NCBI RefSeq assembly: GCF_029537235.1
Contig: NZ_CP120638.1
Location: forward strand, 1,984,001-2,048,000
Source of the DNA: Rhizobium sp. 32-5/1
Lineage (GTDB): Bacteria; Pseudomonadota; Alphaproteobacteria; Rhizobiales; Rhizobiaceae
Length of the DNA: 64,000 bases
Reading direction: 5' to 3'
The notes under the pieces were generated by a model, which searched no databases, was not told the DNA's origin, and saw only the letters and a list, made by a program, of their open reading frames with translations. Positions 36,476 to 46,035 of the stretch are shown piece after piece. Within the stretch, counting starts at the first letter, position 1. Every line of letters starts with the position of its first letter. The position numbers were made by a program, and so were the translations under genes.

Positions 36476-37309
36476 TCAATGGACCATGAAGACCGGGACG
36501 TTGGCGTCGTCGATCATGGACAGCGTCACGCCGCCAAAGATTCGCTCTCGAATCCTTGAATGTCCATAAGCCCCCATGACGATCATGTCTGCCGTTATAT
36601 CAGTAGCGTGTTGCTGCAGGACTTCGGCGATCGGGCGCCCCATGGATGGAAGCTGATCGATGATGACGGATGCAGAATGCTGGGCGAGGTATCGGCCGAC
36701 ATCCGCACCGGGCTCCTCGCCATTCTGCCGTCTATCGGCTTGCGGATCGACCAGGACAACACGGACAGTTTCCGCTTGGGCGATGATATCCAGTGACGCG
36801 CCGACGGCACGGGTCGCCTCCAGGCTTGAGTCCCACGCAATCATGACCGTCTTCGGCCGCAATGACATCGGCCTCTTGCTGGATGGTAGAAGAATGGGTC
36901 GTGCGGAGTTGAAAAGGCAGCCGTCGATAGCGCGCGATTTCAGATCAGGATCGAATCTCAGCCCGGATCCAATGATCGTCAGGTCCGAATACCGGGCCTG
37001 CTCGCCGAGATCGTCACCGGCACTGGCGATTGCTGCGAATTTCGCTTCCACCGAATAGGAGATGCCCGTTTGCAAGAGCAAGTCGTTGACCTTGATCACA
37101 TAAGCCTTGAGACGCTCCTGTTCGGCTTGGGACTGCTCCAGCCACACGGTTGCGATAATCCCGGCATCGCCCATCGGCGGCGGCGGGGCCAAAAGCACGA
37201 CGACAACGGACAGGTGCGCATCAATCTCCCGGCAGAGTTCGACCGCCTCGTGCAGGTCGCGCTTCTCCTCGTCCACACCAACCACGGCAAGAATGGATTT
37301 GTATGACAT
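36476..37309 (-). CDS. Universal stress protein with tandem USP domains
   Basis: A 277-residue cytoplasmic protein. The first Usp domain starts SYKSILAVVGVDEEKRDLHE. The second, from about residue 145, has PKTVMIAWDSSLEATRAVGA and ends with the ATP-binding-type GAYGHSRIRERIFGGVTLSM. Tandem Usp proteins are common among low-oxygen regulons. ATG 37309 follows GGGAGATATG. A perfect FixK/FNR box is 69-82 bases upstream, so anaerobic induction is likely. Confidence 0.92.
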   Translation of the reverse strand: MSYKSILAVVGVDEEKRDLHEAVELCREIDAHLSVVVVLLAPPPPMGDAGIIATVWLEQSQAEQERLKAYVIKVNDLLLQTGISYSVEAKFAAIASAGDDLGEQARYSDLTIIGSGLRFDPDLKSRAIDGCLFNSARPILLPSSKRPMSLRPKTVMIAWDSSLEATRAVGASLDIIAQAETVRVVLVDPQADRRQNGEEPGADVGRYLAQHSASVIIDQLPSMGRPIAEVLQQHATDITADMIVMGAYGHSRIRERIFGGVTLSMIDDANVPVFMVH

Positions 37310-37377
37310 ATCATATCTCCCAAGAGCGACGTTTCCGCCTATAGGGATCATTTTATCGGAGACCCCGCGCGAGGGCC

Positions 37378-37391
37378 TTGATCTGCATCAA
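37378..37391 (-). promoter_or_regulatory. FixK/FNR-type box ahead of universal stress gene
   Basis: TTGATCTGCATCAA is a perfect match to TTGAT-N4-ATCAA, placed between the end of ccoS and the universal stress protein gene. Confidence 0.85.
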
Positions 37392-37393
37392 GG

Positions 37394-37531
37394 TTAATCG
37401 TCGACCAGCACGCGTTCAGCCGCGCCGTCCATGTCTTCGTATTGGCCGGATCGGAGCGCCCAGACGAAGGCTGCGAGCCCGAGCCCGCCCAGAATAAGCG
37501 CGATCGGCATGAGATAAAGGAGCGTTTCCAT
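37394..37531 (-). CDS. ccoS: cbb3 oxidase maturation protein CcoS (FixS)
   Basis: A 45-residue single-span membrane protein: METLLYLMPIALILGGLGLA, then AFVWALRSGQYEDMDGAAER, with the typical tail motif GQYEDMDGAA. CcoS is needed to insert heme and copper into the cbb3 oxidase catalytic subunit. ATG 37531 overlaps the ccoI stop by one base, showing tight coupling. Last gene of the ccoGHIS (fixGHIS) operon. Confidence 0.93.
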   Translation of the reverse strand: METLLYLMPIALILGGLGLAAFVWALRSGQYEDMDGAAERVLVDD

Positions 37532-39798
37532 CAGGCATCCACCACTTTCCGGCTTGTCCACGGCAACGAAGCATGGCGCTTGAGCCACCCTTCTCCGGCT
37601 GTCAGCCGCATCGCATTGCCGATCACCAGCAGCGACGAGCCGGACATGGCAATGGCTGCAATGAGCGGCGTGACATGGCCCATGACCGCAATCGGAACCG
37701 CGATGACGTTATAGGCGATCGCGAGCGTGAAGTTCTGCTTCACCAGCCGCTCCGCATGCCTGGCGACCTTCAGCGAAAGCGGCACCGCCTTCAGGCTGTC
37801 GCGCAGGAAGATGAAGTCGGCAGCGCTTCTACCGATGTCCGCGGCAGATGCCGGCGCCATAGAGACATGGGCCGCCATCATAGCCGGTGCGTCGTTGATG
37901 CCGTCGCCCACCATCAGCGCGCGTGCACCTGATGTTTTAAGGTGCTGCAGGCGGCTTACCTTGTCGGCAGGCAACACGCCTGCACTGAAAGCCTGGATGG
38001 AAAGCAGGGAAGCGACGTTTGCGACTGATGATCTGCGGTCACCCGAGAGGATTTCGATCGGGATGCCCTCGTCACGAAGTGCCGCGACCGCCTCGGCGGC
38101 GTCCCTCCTCAGGTCGTCGAAGAAATCGAAGGATGCAAGCATCACGCCGTCTTTAGAGAGCACAGTGCCGGTCGTCGTGCTGGTCTGCTCTGATGGTGCC
38201 AGTGCCCAGGATGCACGGCCGAGCCGCCATGTGTATCCGCCGGCCCGGCCCTCAATGCCGAGGCCCGGATGCTCTGACACTTCTTCAAGCCGGACTGTGT
38301 TTGGAACGTGAGGATGTGCCTTGGCAATGGCACGGGAAAAGGGATGGCCGGATGAACGCGCCAAGGCGACGGCCATGCGCATCTCGCCATCTCCAAGCAC
38401 GGATGCCGACTGCAGGACCGGGCTTCCGGTGGTCAGCGTGCCTGTCTTGTCAAAGACGACGGCGTCGATTTCGGCAAGCCGCTCAAGCGCGCCGCCATCC
38501 TTCATCATGATCCCGTTCTCGAAAAGCCGCCGTGCGGCAACGACCTGAACGATGGGAACTGCAAGGCCGAGCGCACAGGGGCAGGTGATGATCAGAACGG
38601 CGGTCGCCACCGTGATGGCGTGGTGCCAGTCGCCTGTTGCAAACATCCATCCGATGAACGTTGCCAAGGCCGTGATGTGGACGACGGGCGAATACATCGC
38701 CGATGCGCGATCCGCCAGCCGTCGGTAGGTCCCGCGTCCCTGTTCGGCTGCCTCCATCAGGCCCACCATCTCGGCAAGGAACGAATCCTTGGCTGCAGCA
38801 GAGGCACGAACAATGAGCGGGCCGGAAAGATTGTGCGTACCCGCCAGAATATCCGCCCCGGGAGAAATGTGGCGGGTGGCGCTCTCACCCGTTGCCAGCG
38901 AGCAATCGAGTTCGGACACGCCATCGATGACGGTCGCATTGACGGGAATTCGGTCACCGGCCGAAATCAGAAGCTCCATTCCGGGTTCGATTTCACCAAT
39001 GGCAATATAGTCCCGGCTCCCGTCCTTCCCGACACGAACCGCGCCGCGCGGCGAAAGCCGGACGAGACCGCTGACCGCGGCGCGGGCTCTGTCGCGCATG
39101 ACATGATCGAGTGTGCGCCCGATCAGAAGGAAGAACAGCAACGAGACGGAAGCGTCGAAATAGGCATGTTCGCCATGCGTGACGGTTTCGTAGAGGCTGG
39201 TGGAATAGGCGAGCGAAACACCGATGGCGATCGGTACGTCCATGTTCATCCGGCCATGCCGCAAGGCGTTCCAGGCGGAGCGAAAATAGATGCGTCCGGC
39301 AAAGACGATGACGGGAATGGCGATGAGGGCGGATATCCAGTGGAAGAGGTCGCGGGTGGCACCTTCCGCCCCTGACCAGACCGACACTGAGAGCAGCATG
39401 ATATTGCCGGTGGCGAAACCGGAGATCCCCACGGCGAGCAGCAGTTCGGACAAGGTCTTGTCCTTGCCCGAAACAAACTCGTCTGTCAGATGCGCAGGGT
39501 AGCCCATGGAGTCGAGATGGGAGATGAACGCGGGTGCCTCGTCTCCCTTCCATTTGACCGTGACGCGCTTGGTCGAAAGATTGACACGCGCCGATATCAC
39601 GCCCGGAAGCGCGGTCAGTCCGTTTTCGACGGTGCGCATGCAGGCGGCGCAGTGCATCGAGGGAACGGAGAGATCGGTCTGAAAGGTTCCGTCTCCCAGC
39701 TTCTTGGCGGCAAACAGGATTTCGTCGGCGGATGGTCCCGCATTTCTGGCAGATTCAATGTCTACCGCCAGCCCGGCAGAGGTTGCGCAGCAGGTCAT
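37531..39798 (-). CDS. ccoI: Copper-transporting P1B-type ATPase CcoI (FixI)
   Basis: A 755-residue membrane ATPase that moves copper for cbb3 oxidase assembly. A cysteine-rich start (MTCCATSAGL) precedes a heavy-metal domain with MHCAACMRTVENGL. The transmembrane metal site CPC is in IITCPCALGLAVP, the phosphorylation site is DKTGTLTTG, and the hinge is MVGDGINDAPAM. It overlaps ccoH by four bases upstream. FixI is the classic rhizobial name. Confidence 0.96.
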   Translation of the reverse strand: MTCCATSAGLAVDIESARNAGPSADEILFAAKKLGDGTFQTDLSVPSMHCAACMRTVENGLTALPGVISARVNLSTKRVTVKWKGDEAPAFISHLDSMGYPAHLTDEFVSGKDKTLSELLLAVGISGFATGNIMLLSVSVWSGAEGATRDLFHWISALIAIPVIVFAGRIYFRSAWNALRHGRMNMDVPIAIGVSLAYSTSLYETVTHGEHAYFDASVSLLFFLLIGRTLDHVMRDRARAAVSGLVRLSPRGAVRVGKDGSRDYIAIGEIEPGMELLISAGDRIPVNATVIDGVSELDCSLATGESATRHISPGADILAGTHNLSGPLIVRASAAAKDSFLAEMVGLMEAAEQGRGTYRRLADRASAMYSPVVHITALATFIGWMFATGDWHHAITVATAVLIITCPCALGLAVPIVQVVAARRLFENGIMMKDGGALERLAEIDAVVFDKTGTLTTGSPVLQSASVLGDGEMRMAVALARSSGHPFSRAIAKAHPHVPNTVRLEEVSEHPGLGIEGRAGGYTWRLGRASWALAPSEQTSTTTGTVLSKDGVMLASFDFFDDLRRDAAEAVAALRDEGIPIEILSGDRRSSVANVASLLSIQAFSAGVLPADKVSRLQHLKTSGARALMVGDGINDAPAMMAAHVSMAPASAADIGRSAADFIFLRDSLKAVPLSLKVARHAERLVKQNFTLAIAYNVIAVPIAVMGHVTPLIAAIAMSGSSLLVIGNAMRLTAGEGWLKRHASLPWTSRKVVDA

Positions 39799-40289
39799 TT
39801 GAATTCTCCGTTGCGGATCACGATCCGGCGCACATCGCGGTAAGGTGCGGCGCGTCCGACGTCGCTGTCGATTTGGACAATCCAGGTTCCGTCGCGAGCG
39901 GCCTGCACCGCCTCGAAGCTGCCGTCATCAGTCCGCTTCAGCGAGACGCTCCAATCGGCAGCCTCGTAGGACGGATGGCGAAACTGGACGGATGCGGCCG
40001 TCGCCGCAATGATGTTGCCGTCCTTGTCGGTCAGCCGGTAACGGATCGTCCCCTTGACCACCTGGAAGGTCGGTGTCCATCCGAGAGCCAGCTGCTCCCT
40101 GCTTTGCTCCAGTTTTTCGTTGAACTCCTGGCTGGCGACATAGCTGTTCTTGACGACGAGGCCACCGAAGGAGGAGCCTGCAAGCCTTGCCATTCCAAGA
40201 TTGACGGCAATGATGACGCCGAAGAAGGCCAGCATGATCATCAGCATATGCCGTCCGGTGAACTCTCCGCTGCGCGCGCTTGTTTTCAC
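39795..40289 (-). CDS. ccoH: cbb3 oxidase assembly protein CcoH (FixH)
   Basis: A 164-residue protein: one membrane span near the N-terminus (RHMLMIMLAFFGVIIAVNLG), then a periplasmic part with VASQEFNEKLEQSREQLALG and PTFQVVKGTIRYRLTDKDGN. It matches FixH, which holds the oxidase subunits during assembly. It overlaps both ccoG (four bases) and ccoI (four bases). Confidence 0.95.
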   Translation of the reverse strand: MKTSARSGEFTGRHMLMIMLAFFGVIIAVNLGMARLAGSSFGGLVVKNSYVASQEFNEKLEQSREQLALGWTPTFQVVKGTIRYRLTDKDGNIIAATAASVQFRHPSYEAADWSVSLKRTDDGSFEAVQAARDGTWIVQIDSDVGRAAPYRDVRRIVIRNGEFK

Positions 40290-41845
40290 TTGAGTTTCTC
40301 CGGTGCATTGAAGGTGGCGGTATAGTCAGCACGCTCGCCCGTAGTGGGATCCGTGGCGACGAAGGTGAACGATTGCGATGTTCCGGACAGCACCTCAGGG
40401 TCAGCCCGCACGAAAACCTTGATGGTCTTCAGCCTGTCCGGTTCGAGCACGACTTCGGTTTCAAGGACATTTGCGGTGTCATCACCCGCCACTGTCATCG
40501 AGGCGCCCTCGAAGCTCTCATCGAGCTTCAGAACAACGGTCCGAGGCTGCGGTACCATGTTGAGCAGCTTGACGGTGTAACCGTTTCGGACCGCGCCATC
40601 CGACAAGATAACGAACTGGGGGTTGCGATCGTGGAGGACATTGAGTTCGAGGCGATCCCGTGTGGCGAGCGCAAAGGCGATCGAGACGCCGACGGCGCTC
40701 CATGCCCCGAAATAGATGAATGTGCGTGGCCGCAACAGTTTGCGGACGTGGAAATGCGCCAGCTTGTCGGAAAACGTGCCGTCCGGCTTGCGGACAAGTT
40801 CGGGTGTGATGGAACAGCTTCCCGACCGGGTCGCGATCGCCATGTTGGCATCATAATCGTTCAGCGTCGAATAGCTGATAAGGCCGTGCTCCTTGCCAAG
40901 CCGTCCCATGACGTCGTCGCAGGCATCGATGCAGAGCGCGCAGGTGATGCATTCGAGCTGTTGGCCATCACGGATGTCGATGCCCATCGGACAGACGGCG
41001 ACGCAGGCATTGCAATCGACGCAATCCCCCACGCTTGCGCCGGTCGCGGCAGCCTTCTTGGTATGCCGGGACCGGGGTTCGCCACGCCAGTCGTTGTAGG
41101 TGACGGTCAGCGAGGTTTCGTCGAGCATCGCAGCCTGAATGCGTGGCCAGGGGCACATATAGGTGCAGACCTGCTCTCGCATGAGGCCCCCGAATACATA
41201 GGTCGTCGCCGTCAGGACCGCGACGGTGGCATAAGCTATGAAAGCGGCATTTCCGGTCACAAAATCCACCGCAAGCGTCGGCGCATCGGCGAAGTAGAAG
41301 ATCCAGGCGCCGCCCGTCAGAACCGCGACGACAAGCCAGGAGAGGTGTTTGATGACGCGGATACGCAGCTTGGTGAAGGACCAGGGCGCGGCATCAAGCT
41401 TTATGCGCGCATTACGATCACCTTCGAAAAAGCGCTCTATGACCAAGAAGAGATCGACCCAGACGGTCTGCGGACAGGTGTAGCCGCACCAGGCTCTTCC
41501 GACTGTCGATGTCACGAGAAACAGGCCGATGCCGGCCATGACCAGCAAGCCGGCCACGTAAATGAATTCCTGCGGCCAGATTTCGATGAAGAAGAAATAG
41601 AACCGGCGGTTGGCCATGTCGATCAGGACGGCCTGATCCGGCGCGAAGGGACCGCGATCCCAGCGGATCCACGGAACCAGATAATAGATGCCAAGCGTGA
41701 TCGCCATGACGATCCACTTGAACTGACGAAAGGCACCGGACGCCCGCTTCGGAAAGATTTTCTTGCGGCGCGCGTAGAGCGGCTGCCGGTTGGCTGCCGA
41801 GTTGGTCGCAACGGCATCCAGCCTTGTTACATCCTGATCTTGCAT
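40286..41845 (-). CDS. ccoG: cbb3 oxidase accessory ferredoxin-like protein CcoG (FixG)
   Basis: A 519-residue membrane iron-sulfur protein involved in copper reduction for cbb3 oxidase. The N-terminus has YARRKKIFPKRASGAFRQFK. Membrane spans carry the WCGYTCPQTVW motif. Two 4Fe-4S clusters are shown by CVDCNACVAVCPMGIDIRDG and CITCALCIDACDDVM. The C-terminal domain is the FixG immunoglobulin-like fold. ATG 41845 is preferred to one at 41911, because the FixK box at 41935-41948 would place the transcript start near 41900. Confidence 0.94.
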   Translation of the reverse strand: MQDQDVTRLDAVATNSAANRQPLYARRKKIFPKRASGAFRQFKWIVMAITLGIYYLVPWIRWDRGPFAPDQAVLIDMANRRFYFFFIEIWPQEFIYVAGLLVMAGIGLFLVTSTVGRAWCGYTCPQTVWVDLFLVIERFFEGDRNARIKLDAAPWSFTKLRIRVIKHLSWLVVAVLTGGAWIFYFADAPTLAVDFVTGNAAFIAYATVAVLTATTYVFGGLMREQVCTYMCPWPRIQAAMLDETSLTVTYNDWRGEPRSRHTKKAAATGASVGDCVDCNACVAVCPMGIDIRDGQQLECITCALCIDACDDVMGRLGKEHGLISYSTLNDYDANMAIATRSGSCSITPELVRKPDGTFSDKLAHFHVRKLLRPRTFIYFGAWSAVGVSIAFALATRDRLELNVLHDRNPQFVILSDGAVRNGYTVKLLNMVPQPRTVVLKLDESFEGASMTVAGDDTANVLETEVVLEPDRLKTIKVFVRADPEVLSGTSQSFTFVATDPTTGERADYTATFNAPEKLK

Positions 41846-41934
41846 GAAGCGCCAACCTTTCGTCGAATTCTCGCCAGGCGTAAAACGAGAACGGCTGGCA
41901 CGATCACTCATGCCAGCCGTATCGAGTTTTGATC

Positions 41935-41948
41935 TTGATCGAGATCAA
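41935..41948 (-). promoter_or_regulatory. FixK/FNR-type box ahead of ccoGHIS
   Basis: TTGATCGAGATCAA matches the consensus perfectly. It lies between the end of ccoP and ccoG, so ccoGHIS can be induced on its own. Confidence 0.9.
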
Positions 41949-41953
41949 GCAAT

Positions 41954-42820
41954 CTACTTTTCGCCACCACCAAGGGAATGAACGAAGGCCGCGAGTTCCT
42001 TGATGGCGGTGTCCCCAAGACGGGCGTTCCAAGCCGGCATTGCACCCATGCGCGGTGCACGCACCTGCGTTGCGATCGCCGCCTCGTCTGCACCATAGAG
42101 GGCGATCGCGTCGGTCAGGTTCGGCGCCCCGAGTTCCTTGTTGCCCTTGGCGTCGTCGCCATGGCAGGCCGCGCAATTTTCCGCGAACACCGTCTTGCCC
42201 GGCTCGACGAGCGATGCATTCTTGACGGGACCCGAGAGACTGACGACGTAAGTGCTCACTTGTGCGATCTGAGCGCTGTCCAGGACATCGGCAAAGGCCG
42301 GCATCAGCGAATCGCGCGTCTGATCGTCCTTGGTGAAGCGAATGCCATGGGCAAGCGTCTGCTGGATCTGATCCGGCTTTCCGCCCCAAAGCCAGTCGTC
42401 GTCATTGAGGTTTGGAAAGCCCTGCGAGCCCGCAGCACCAGAACCGTGACACTGGACGCAGTTCACCTTGAACGACGCCCCGCCGGCCGCGACAGCGATG
42501 CTGCGGAGCTGATCGTCCGCGAGTATCGCCTCAACCGACTTGTCCTTGATGGCCGCCCTGTAGGCGCCCATTGCATCATCGGCGGCAGTAAGGTCCTTAC
42601 GCACCTCGCCGCGGCTCGAGTAGCCAAGCACACCCTGCGTCGCGGATGTCAGCAGCGGCCAGGCGGGATAGGCGATGACATAGCCAAGCGACCAGATAAT
42701 GGTCGCGTAGAACGTCCAGACCCACCAGCGCGGCATCGGATTGTCGAGTTCGCGGATGCCGTCCCATTCGTGACCGGTGGTTGCGACGCCGGAAACTTCA
42801 TCGATATGTTTTTCGCTCAT
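41954..42820 (-). CDS. ccoP: cbb3 oxidase diheme cytochrome c subunit CcoP (FixP)
   Basis: A 288-residue membrane-anchored protein. The anchor is WWVWTFYATIIWSLGYVIAY. Two cytochrome c domains follow, with heme sites CVQCH (about residue 120) and CAACH (about residue 210) and distal methionines in DSLMPAFADVL and MGAMPAWNARL. It passes electrons to CcoO and CcoN. ATG 42820 is chosen because AAGGA sits eight bases upstream; the ATG at 42829 is inside ccoQ and has no spacing. Confidence 0.96.
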   Translation of the reverse strand: MSEKHIDEVSGVATTGHEWDGIRELDNPMPRWWVWTFYATIIWSLGYVIAYPAWPLLTSATQGVLGYSSRGEVRKDLTAADDAMGAYRAAIKDKSVEAILADDQLRSIAVAAGGASFKVNCVQCHGSGAAGSQGFPNLNDDDWLWGGKPDQIQQTLAHGIRFTKDDQTRDSLMPAFADVLDSAQIAQVSTYVVSLSGPVKNASLVEPGKTVFAENCAACHGDDAKGNKELGAPNLTDAIALYGADEAAIATQVRAPRMGAMPAWNARLGDTAIKELAAFVHSLGGGEK

Positions 42821-42821
42821 G

Positions 42822-42971
42822 TCAGTCATCCTTCAGGGGGATGCTGGCGGCATCTTCGCTGAGTTTCTTGCTTCCGGGACGAAAGGCAAAGGCAGAGGCG
42901 GCGACGAAGAAAGCCAGCATGGCAACGAGCCCCCAGCTATCGGCGAATGTTCGCATGATATGGTAGTCCAT
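42822..42971 (-). CDS. ccoQ: cbb3 oxidase small subunit CcoQ (FixQ)
   Basis: A 49-residue protein: MDYHIMRTFADSWGLVAMLA, then FFVAASAFAFRPGSKKLSED. It has one membrane span and a short charged tail, the standard CcoQ shape. It lies between ccoO and ccoP, with a start at 42971 and GGAG upstream. CcoQ stabilises the association of CcoP with the core oxidase. Confidence 0.94.
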   Translation of the reverse strand: MDYHIMRTFADSWGLVAMLAFFVAASAFAFRPGSKKLSEDAASIPLKDD

Positions 42972-42983
42972 GGTCTTTTCTCC

Positions 42984-43715
42984 TTAGCGGTCTCCACCGG
43001 TCTCGTCGTAGGTCTTGAAGTCCACCAGCGTGCCGAGCATCTGGAGGTAGGCGATCAGCGCATCCATTTCGGTCAAGGCTTGCGGATCGCCGTCGAAGTC
43101 GCCGCTTTTCGCCTTCGGATAGCGGGCATCGAACGCCGTTGTATCGCTGTCCGGTGTGGACTGGGTCTTGGCGTCCTCGACGGCACCGTCGATCATCTCC
43201 TGGGAGTAAGGCACGCCGACCCGTGCATTGGCGGTCAGATGCGCCGACAGGTCCTTGATCGCCAGAGGCGTCGTCTTCAGGAAGGCGTAACTCGGCATGA
43301 TGGATTCAGGCACCACAGATTGTGGATCGGCCATGTGCTGGGCATGCCACTCGTTGGAGTAGCGGTCGCCCACCCTTGCAAGATCCGGTCCCGTCCGTTT
43401 CGACCCCCACTGAAACGGATGATCGTACATGGACTCGGCCGCGAGACTGTAGTGTCCGTAGCGCTCGACCTCGTCGCGGAACGGTCGGATCATCTGGCTA
43501 TGACAGACGTAGCAACCCTCCCGCACATAGATGTTGCGACCGGCCAGTTCCAGCGGTGTATAGGGACGCATTCCCTCGACCTTCTCGATCGTGTTCTGCA
43601 GGTAGAAAAGCGGAGCGATTTCAACGATGCCGCCAACGGTGACCACGAGAAGCGATCCGATCAGAAGCAGGGTGGCATTGCGCTCGATGATCGCGTGTTT
43701 ATCCATTAAGGCCAT
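42984..43715 (-). CDS. ccoO: cbb3 oxidase monoheme cytochrome c subunit CcoO (FixO)
   Basis: A 243-residue protein. One N-terminal span ([20 protein letters not shown]) precedes a cytochrome c domain with heme site CYVCHSQ inside [20 protein letters not shown]. The ligand methionine is in [13 protein letters not shown] 43715 has GGAG six bases upstream; ATG 43706 is the alternative. It follows ccoN directly. Confidence 0.96.
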   Translation of the reverse strand: MALMDKHAIIERNATLLLIGSLLVVTVGGIVEIAPLFYLQNTIEKVEGMRPYTPLELAGRNIYVREGCYVCHSQMIRPFRDEVERYGHYSLAAESMYDHPFQWGSKRTGPDLARVGDRYSNEWHAQHMADPQSVVPESIMPSYAFLKTTPLAIKDLSAHLTANARVGVPYSQEMIDGAVEDAKTQSTPDSDTTAFDARYPKAKSGDFDGDPQALTEMDALIAYLQMLGTLVDFKTYDETGGDR

Positions 43716-45333
43716 ATCGGGCTCCTATTCGGCAGGCTGCAGCGAGGAAGCGATCCGCCGATCGGCGCTTCGTCGCGTTGGTATCCAAGGATCGTCATCG
43801 TGATGTTCCAGGCCATCACCAGGGCGCCGGCCAGATAGAGCGCACCGCCCAATGCACGAATGAGATAGTAGGGGTGGAGAGCGGCCACGCTTTCGACGAA
43901 GGAGTAGACCAGGAAGCCCTGCTCGTCGTGCTCGCGCCACATCAGCCCCTGCTGAATGCCGGCCACCCACATGACGGCGGCGTAGACCACGATCCCGAGC
44001 GTCGCCAGCCAGAAGTGCCAGCTGACCATGCGCATGGAATACAGGCGTTCGCGGGCCCAGAGCTTCGGCACCATATAGTAGAGTGCCGCAAAGGCGATGA
44101 GCCCGTTCCAGCCAAGCGCGCCGGAATGCACGTGACCGATCGTCCAGTCCGTGTAGTGCGACAGGGAATTGACGCTCTTGATCGACATCATCGGCCCCTC
44201 GAAGGTCGACATGCCGTAGAAGGCGATGGCTGCGACCATCATGCGGATGATCGGGTCGGTGCGCAGCTTGTCCCAGGCGCCCGAAAGCGTCATCAGGCCG
44301 TTGATCATACCGCCCCAGGAGGGCATCCACAGCATGATGGAGAACACCATGCCAAGCGTCTGCGCCCAGTCCGGCAGCGCGGTAAAGTGGAGATGGTGCG
44401 GCCCGGCCCAGATGTAAAGGAAGATCAGCGCCCAGAAGTGGATGATCGAGAGCCGGTAGGAATAGACAGGGCGATTGGCCTGCTTCGGCACGAAATAATA
44501 CATCATGCCGAGGAAGCCGGCGGTCAGGAAGAAGCCGACCGCATTGTGCCCGTACCACCACTGCGTCAACGCATCCTGGACACCGGAGAAGGCGGAGTAG
44601 CTCTTCGAACCGAGGAAGGACACGGGCATGCTGAGATTGTTGACGATATGCAGCATGGCGATCGTCACAATGAAGGACAGGTAGAACCAGTTGGCCACAT
44701 AGATGTGTGGCTCCTTGCGTTTCACGATGGTTCCGAGGAAGACGATGAGGTAGGCGACCCAGACGACGGTCAGCCAGAGATCGACATACCATTCCGGCTC
44801 GGCGTATTCGCGGCTTTCGGTGATACCAAGCAGATAGCCAGTTGCCGCCATGACGATGAAGAGCTGATAACCCCAGAAGACGAACCAGGCGAGATCGCCG
44901 CCGAAAAGCCGCGCCCGCGACGTTCTTTGCACGACGTAGAACGATGTGCAGATCAGCGCATTGCCGCAAAAGGCGAAGATCACGCCCGAGGTATGCAGGG
45001 GCGCATTCGGCCGAAATTGAACCACGGCTCAATGTTCAAGGACGGATAGCTCAGTTGCAGCGCAGCAACGAGGCCGACCAGCAACCCGATAATTGCCCAG
45101 AACATGGTGGCGATCGTACCGTAGCGGACCGGCCCGTCCATGTAGGCCGATGGATCGACCGGTGCCGCGGCTTGAAAATTCTCCCGGCGCAACAGCACCA
45201 TAACAGATATGACCAGAACAATGGCCAGAACCCACATGTGGTTGGCGAATGCCTGGTCATGCGCGAAGGCTGCGGCAAGTATTGCCAGGAAGCTGAATAG
45301 CCCCAGGCTGATGATTGACGATGCGTGCCTCAT
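43706..45333 (-). CDS. ccoN: cbb3 oxidase catalytic subunit CcoN (FixN), single-base frame break
   Basis: Heme-copper oxidase subunit I of the high-affinity cbb3 type. The N-terminal 112 residues (from [10 protein letters not shown] to [14 protein letters not shown]) and the remaining part ([20 protein letters not shown] onward) are in different frames. A G run at 44998-45001 needs one more base, giving about 542 residues. Core motifs include [40 protein letters not shown] and [20 protein letters not shown], holding the heme and copper histidines. The last residues as read ([13 protein letters not shown]) look unnatural. A second missing base near 43742-43750 would end the gene at 43725 with QPAE. 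A FixK/FNR box is 59-72 bases upstream. Confidence 0.94.
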
Positions 45334-45391
45334 GAAACGGTCCCCGACTCTTTGATGGTCGAAGATGTCCCTCATCGGGAGAGCAACGGCA

Positions 45392-45405
45392 TTGATCTAT
45401 GTCAA
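45392..45405. promoter_or_regulatory. FixK/FNR-type box shared by ccoNOQP and hemerythrin gene
   Basis: TTGATCTATGTCAA matches nine of ten conserved bases. It is about 65 bases from both the ccoN start and the divergent hemerythrin start, so one site could drive both. Confidence 0.85.
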
Positions 45406-45462
45406 TGAATCCCCACTCGACATGAACCACCATCGGCTATCAATGGGAGCAGGAGCGGAACC

Positions 45463-46035
45463 ATGTCAGGCAGTCGGAGGGAAAACGTAGGTTATCCAGA
45501 GTGCTGCGAAATCGAATGTCTGTCGCAGGAGAAGCTTGGCAGGCGCGATGTCATCGAGGCCATGAGACTTATCCATGACAAGAAGGTGGCGATGTGCCAG
45601 GAGCTTGAGGACATTGCCGACAGCTTGCCTGCGGCGGTCGATGCGCTAAGCTGTCTTTCGATCGCGGCAAAACTACTGCCTGCTCTTCAGCGAGCACACG
45701 AATATGAGGAAAAAGTGATATTTCCCGCCTATGAGAAGCTTGCTGCCTCTCGTGGGCAGACCATATCGACCGACAGGCTGCGCGCCGAGCATATTTCCGA
45801 CGAGTGTTTCGCTGCCGACCTGACCGGTATCCTGTTGAAAATCGGCCATGGAGGTCCTGTCGATCAGGCCGAAACCTTTGGCTTCATGCTGCGCGGGTTC
45901 TTCGACGGCCTTCGTCGCCATGTTGCCTTCGAGGATGAACACGTTGTCCCGGCTATTCGCAACAAAACCCTCAGCAACCGGAACGCAGTCGAAGGCGATT
46001 CGGGTTTGCAACAACAACATGCCGGTTCTGGTTGA
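45463..46035 (+). CDS. Hemerythrin-type HHE domain protein
   Basis: A 190-residue cytoplasmic protein of the HHE cation-binding family. Diiron-type ligands can be seen in MRLIHDKKVAMCQELE, RAHEYEEKVIFPAYE, RAEHISDECF and RRHVAFEDEHVVPAIR. Such proteins bind oxygen or nitric oxide, or protect iron-sulfur proteins. The last 20 or so residues overlap the 3' end of fnrN on the opposite strand. Divergence from ccoN around a FixK box suggests a low-oxygen role. Confidence 0.88.
   Translation: MSGSRRENVGYPECCEIECLSQEKLGRRDVIEAMRLIHDKKVAMCQELEDIADSLPAAVDALSCLSIAAKLLPALQRAHEYEEKVIFPAYEKLAASRGQTISTDRLRAEHISDECFAADLTGILLKIGHGGPVDQAETFGFMLRGFFDGLRRHVAFEDEHVVPAIRNKTLSNRNAVEGDSGLQQQHAGSG

Noticed and set aside
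40280..45049. Long antisense open frames opposite ccoG and ccoN
   Set aside because: They encode no known domain and run against well-identified oxidase genes in a normal operon.
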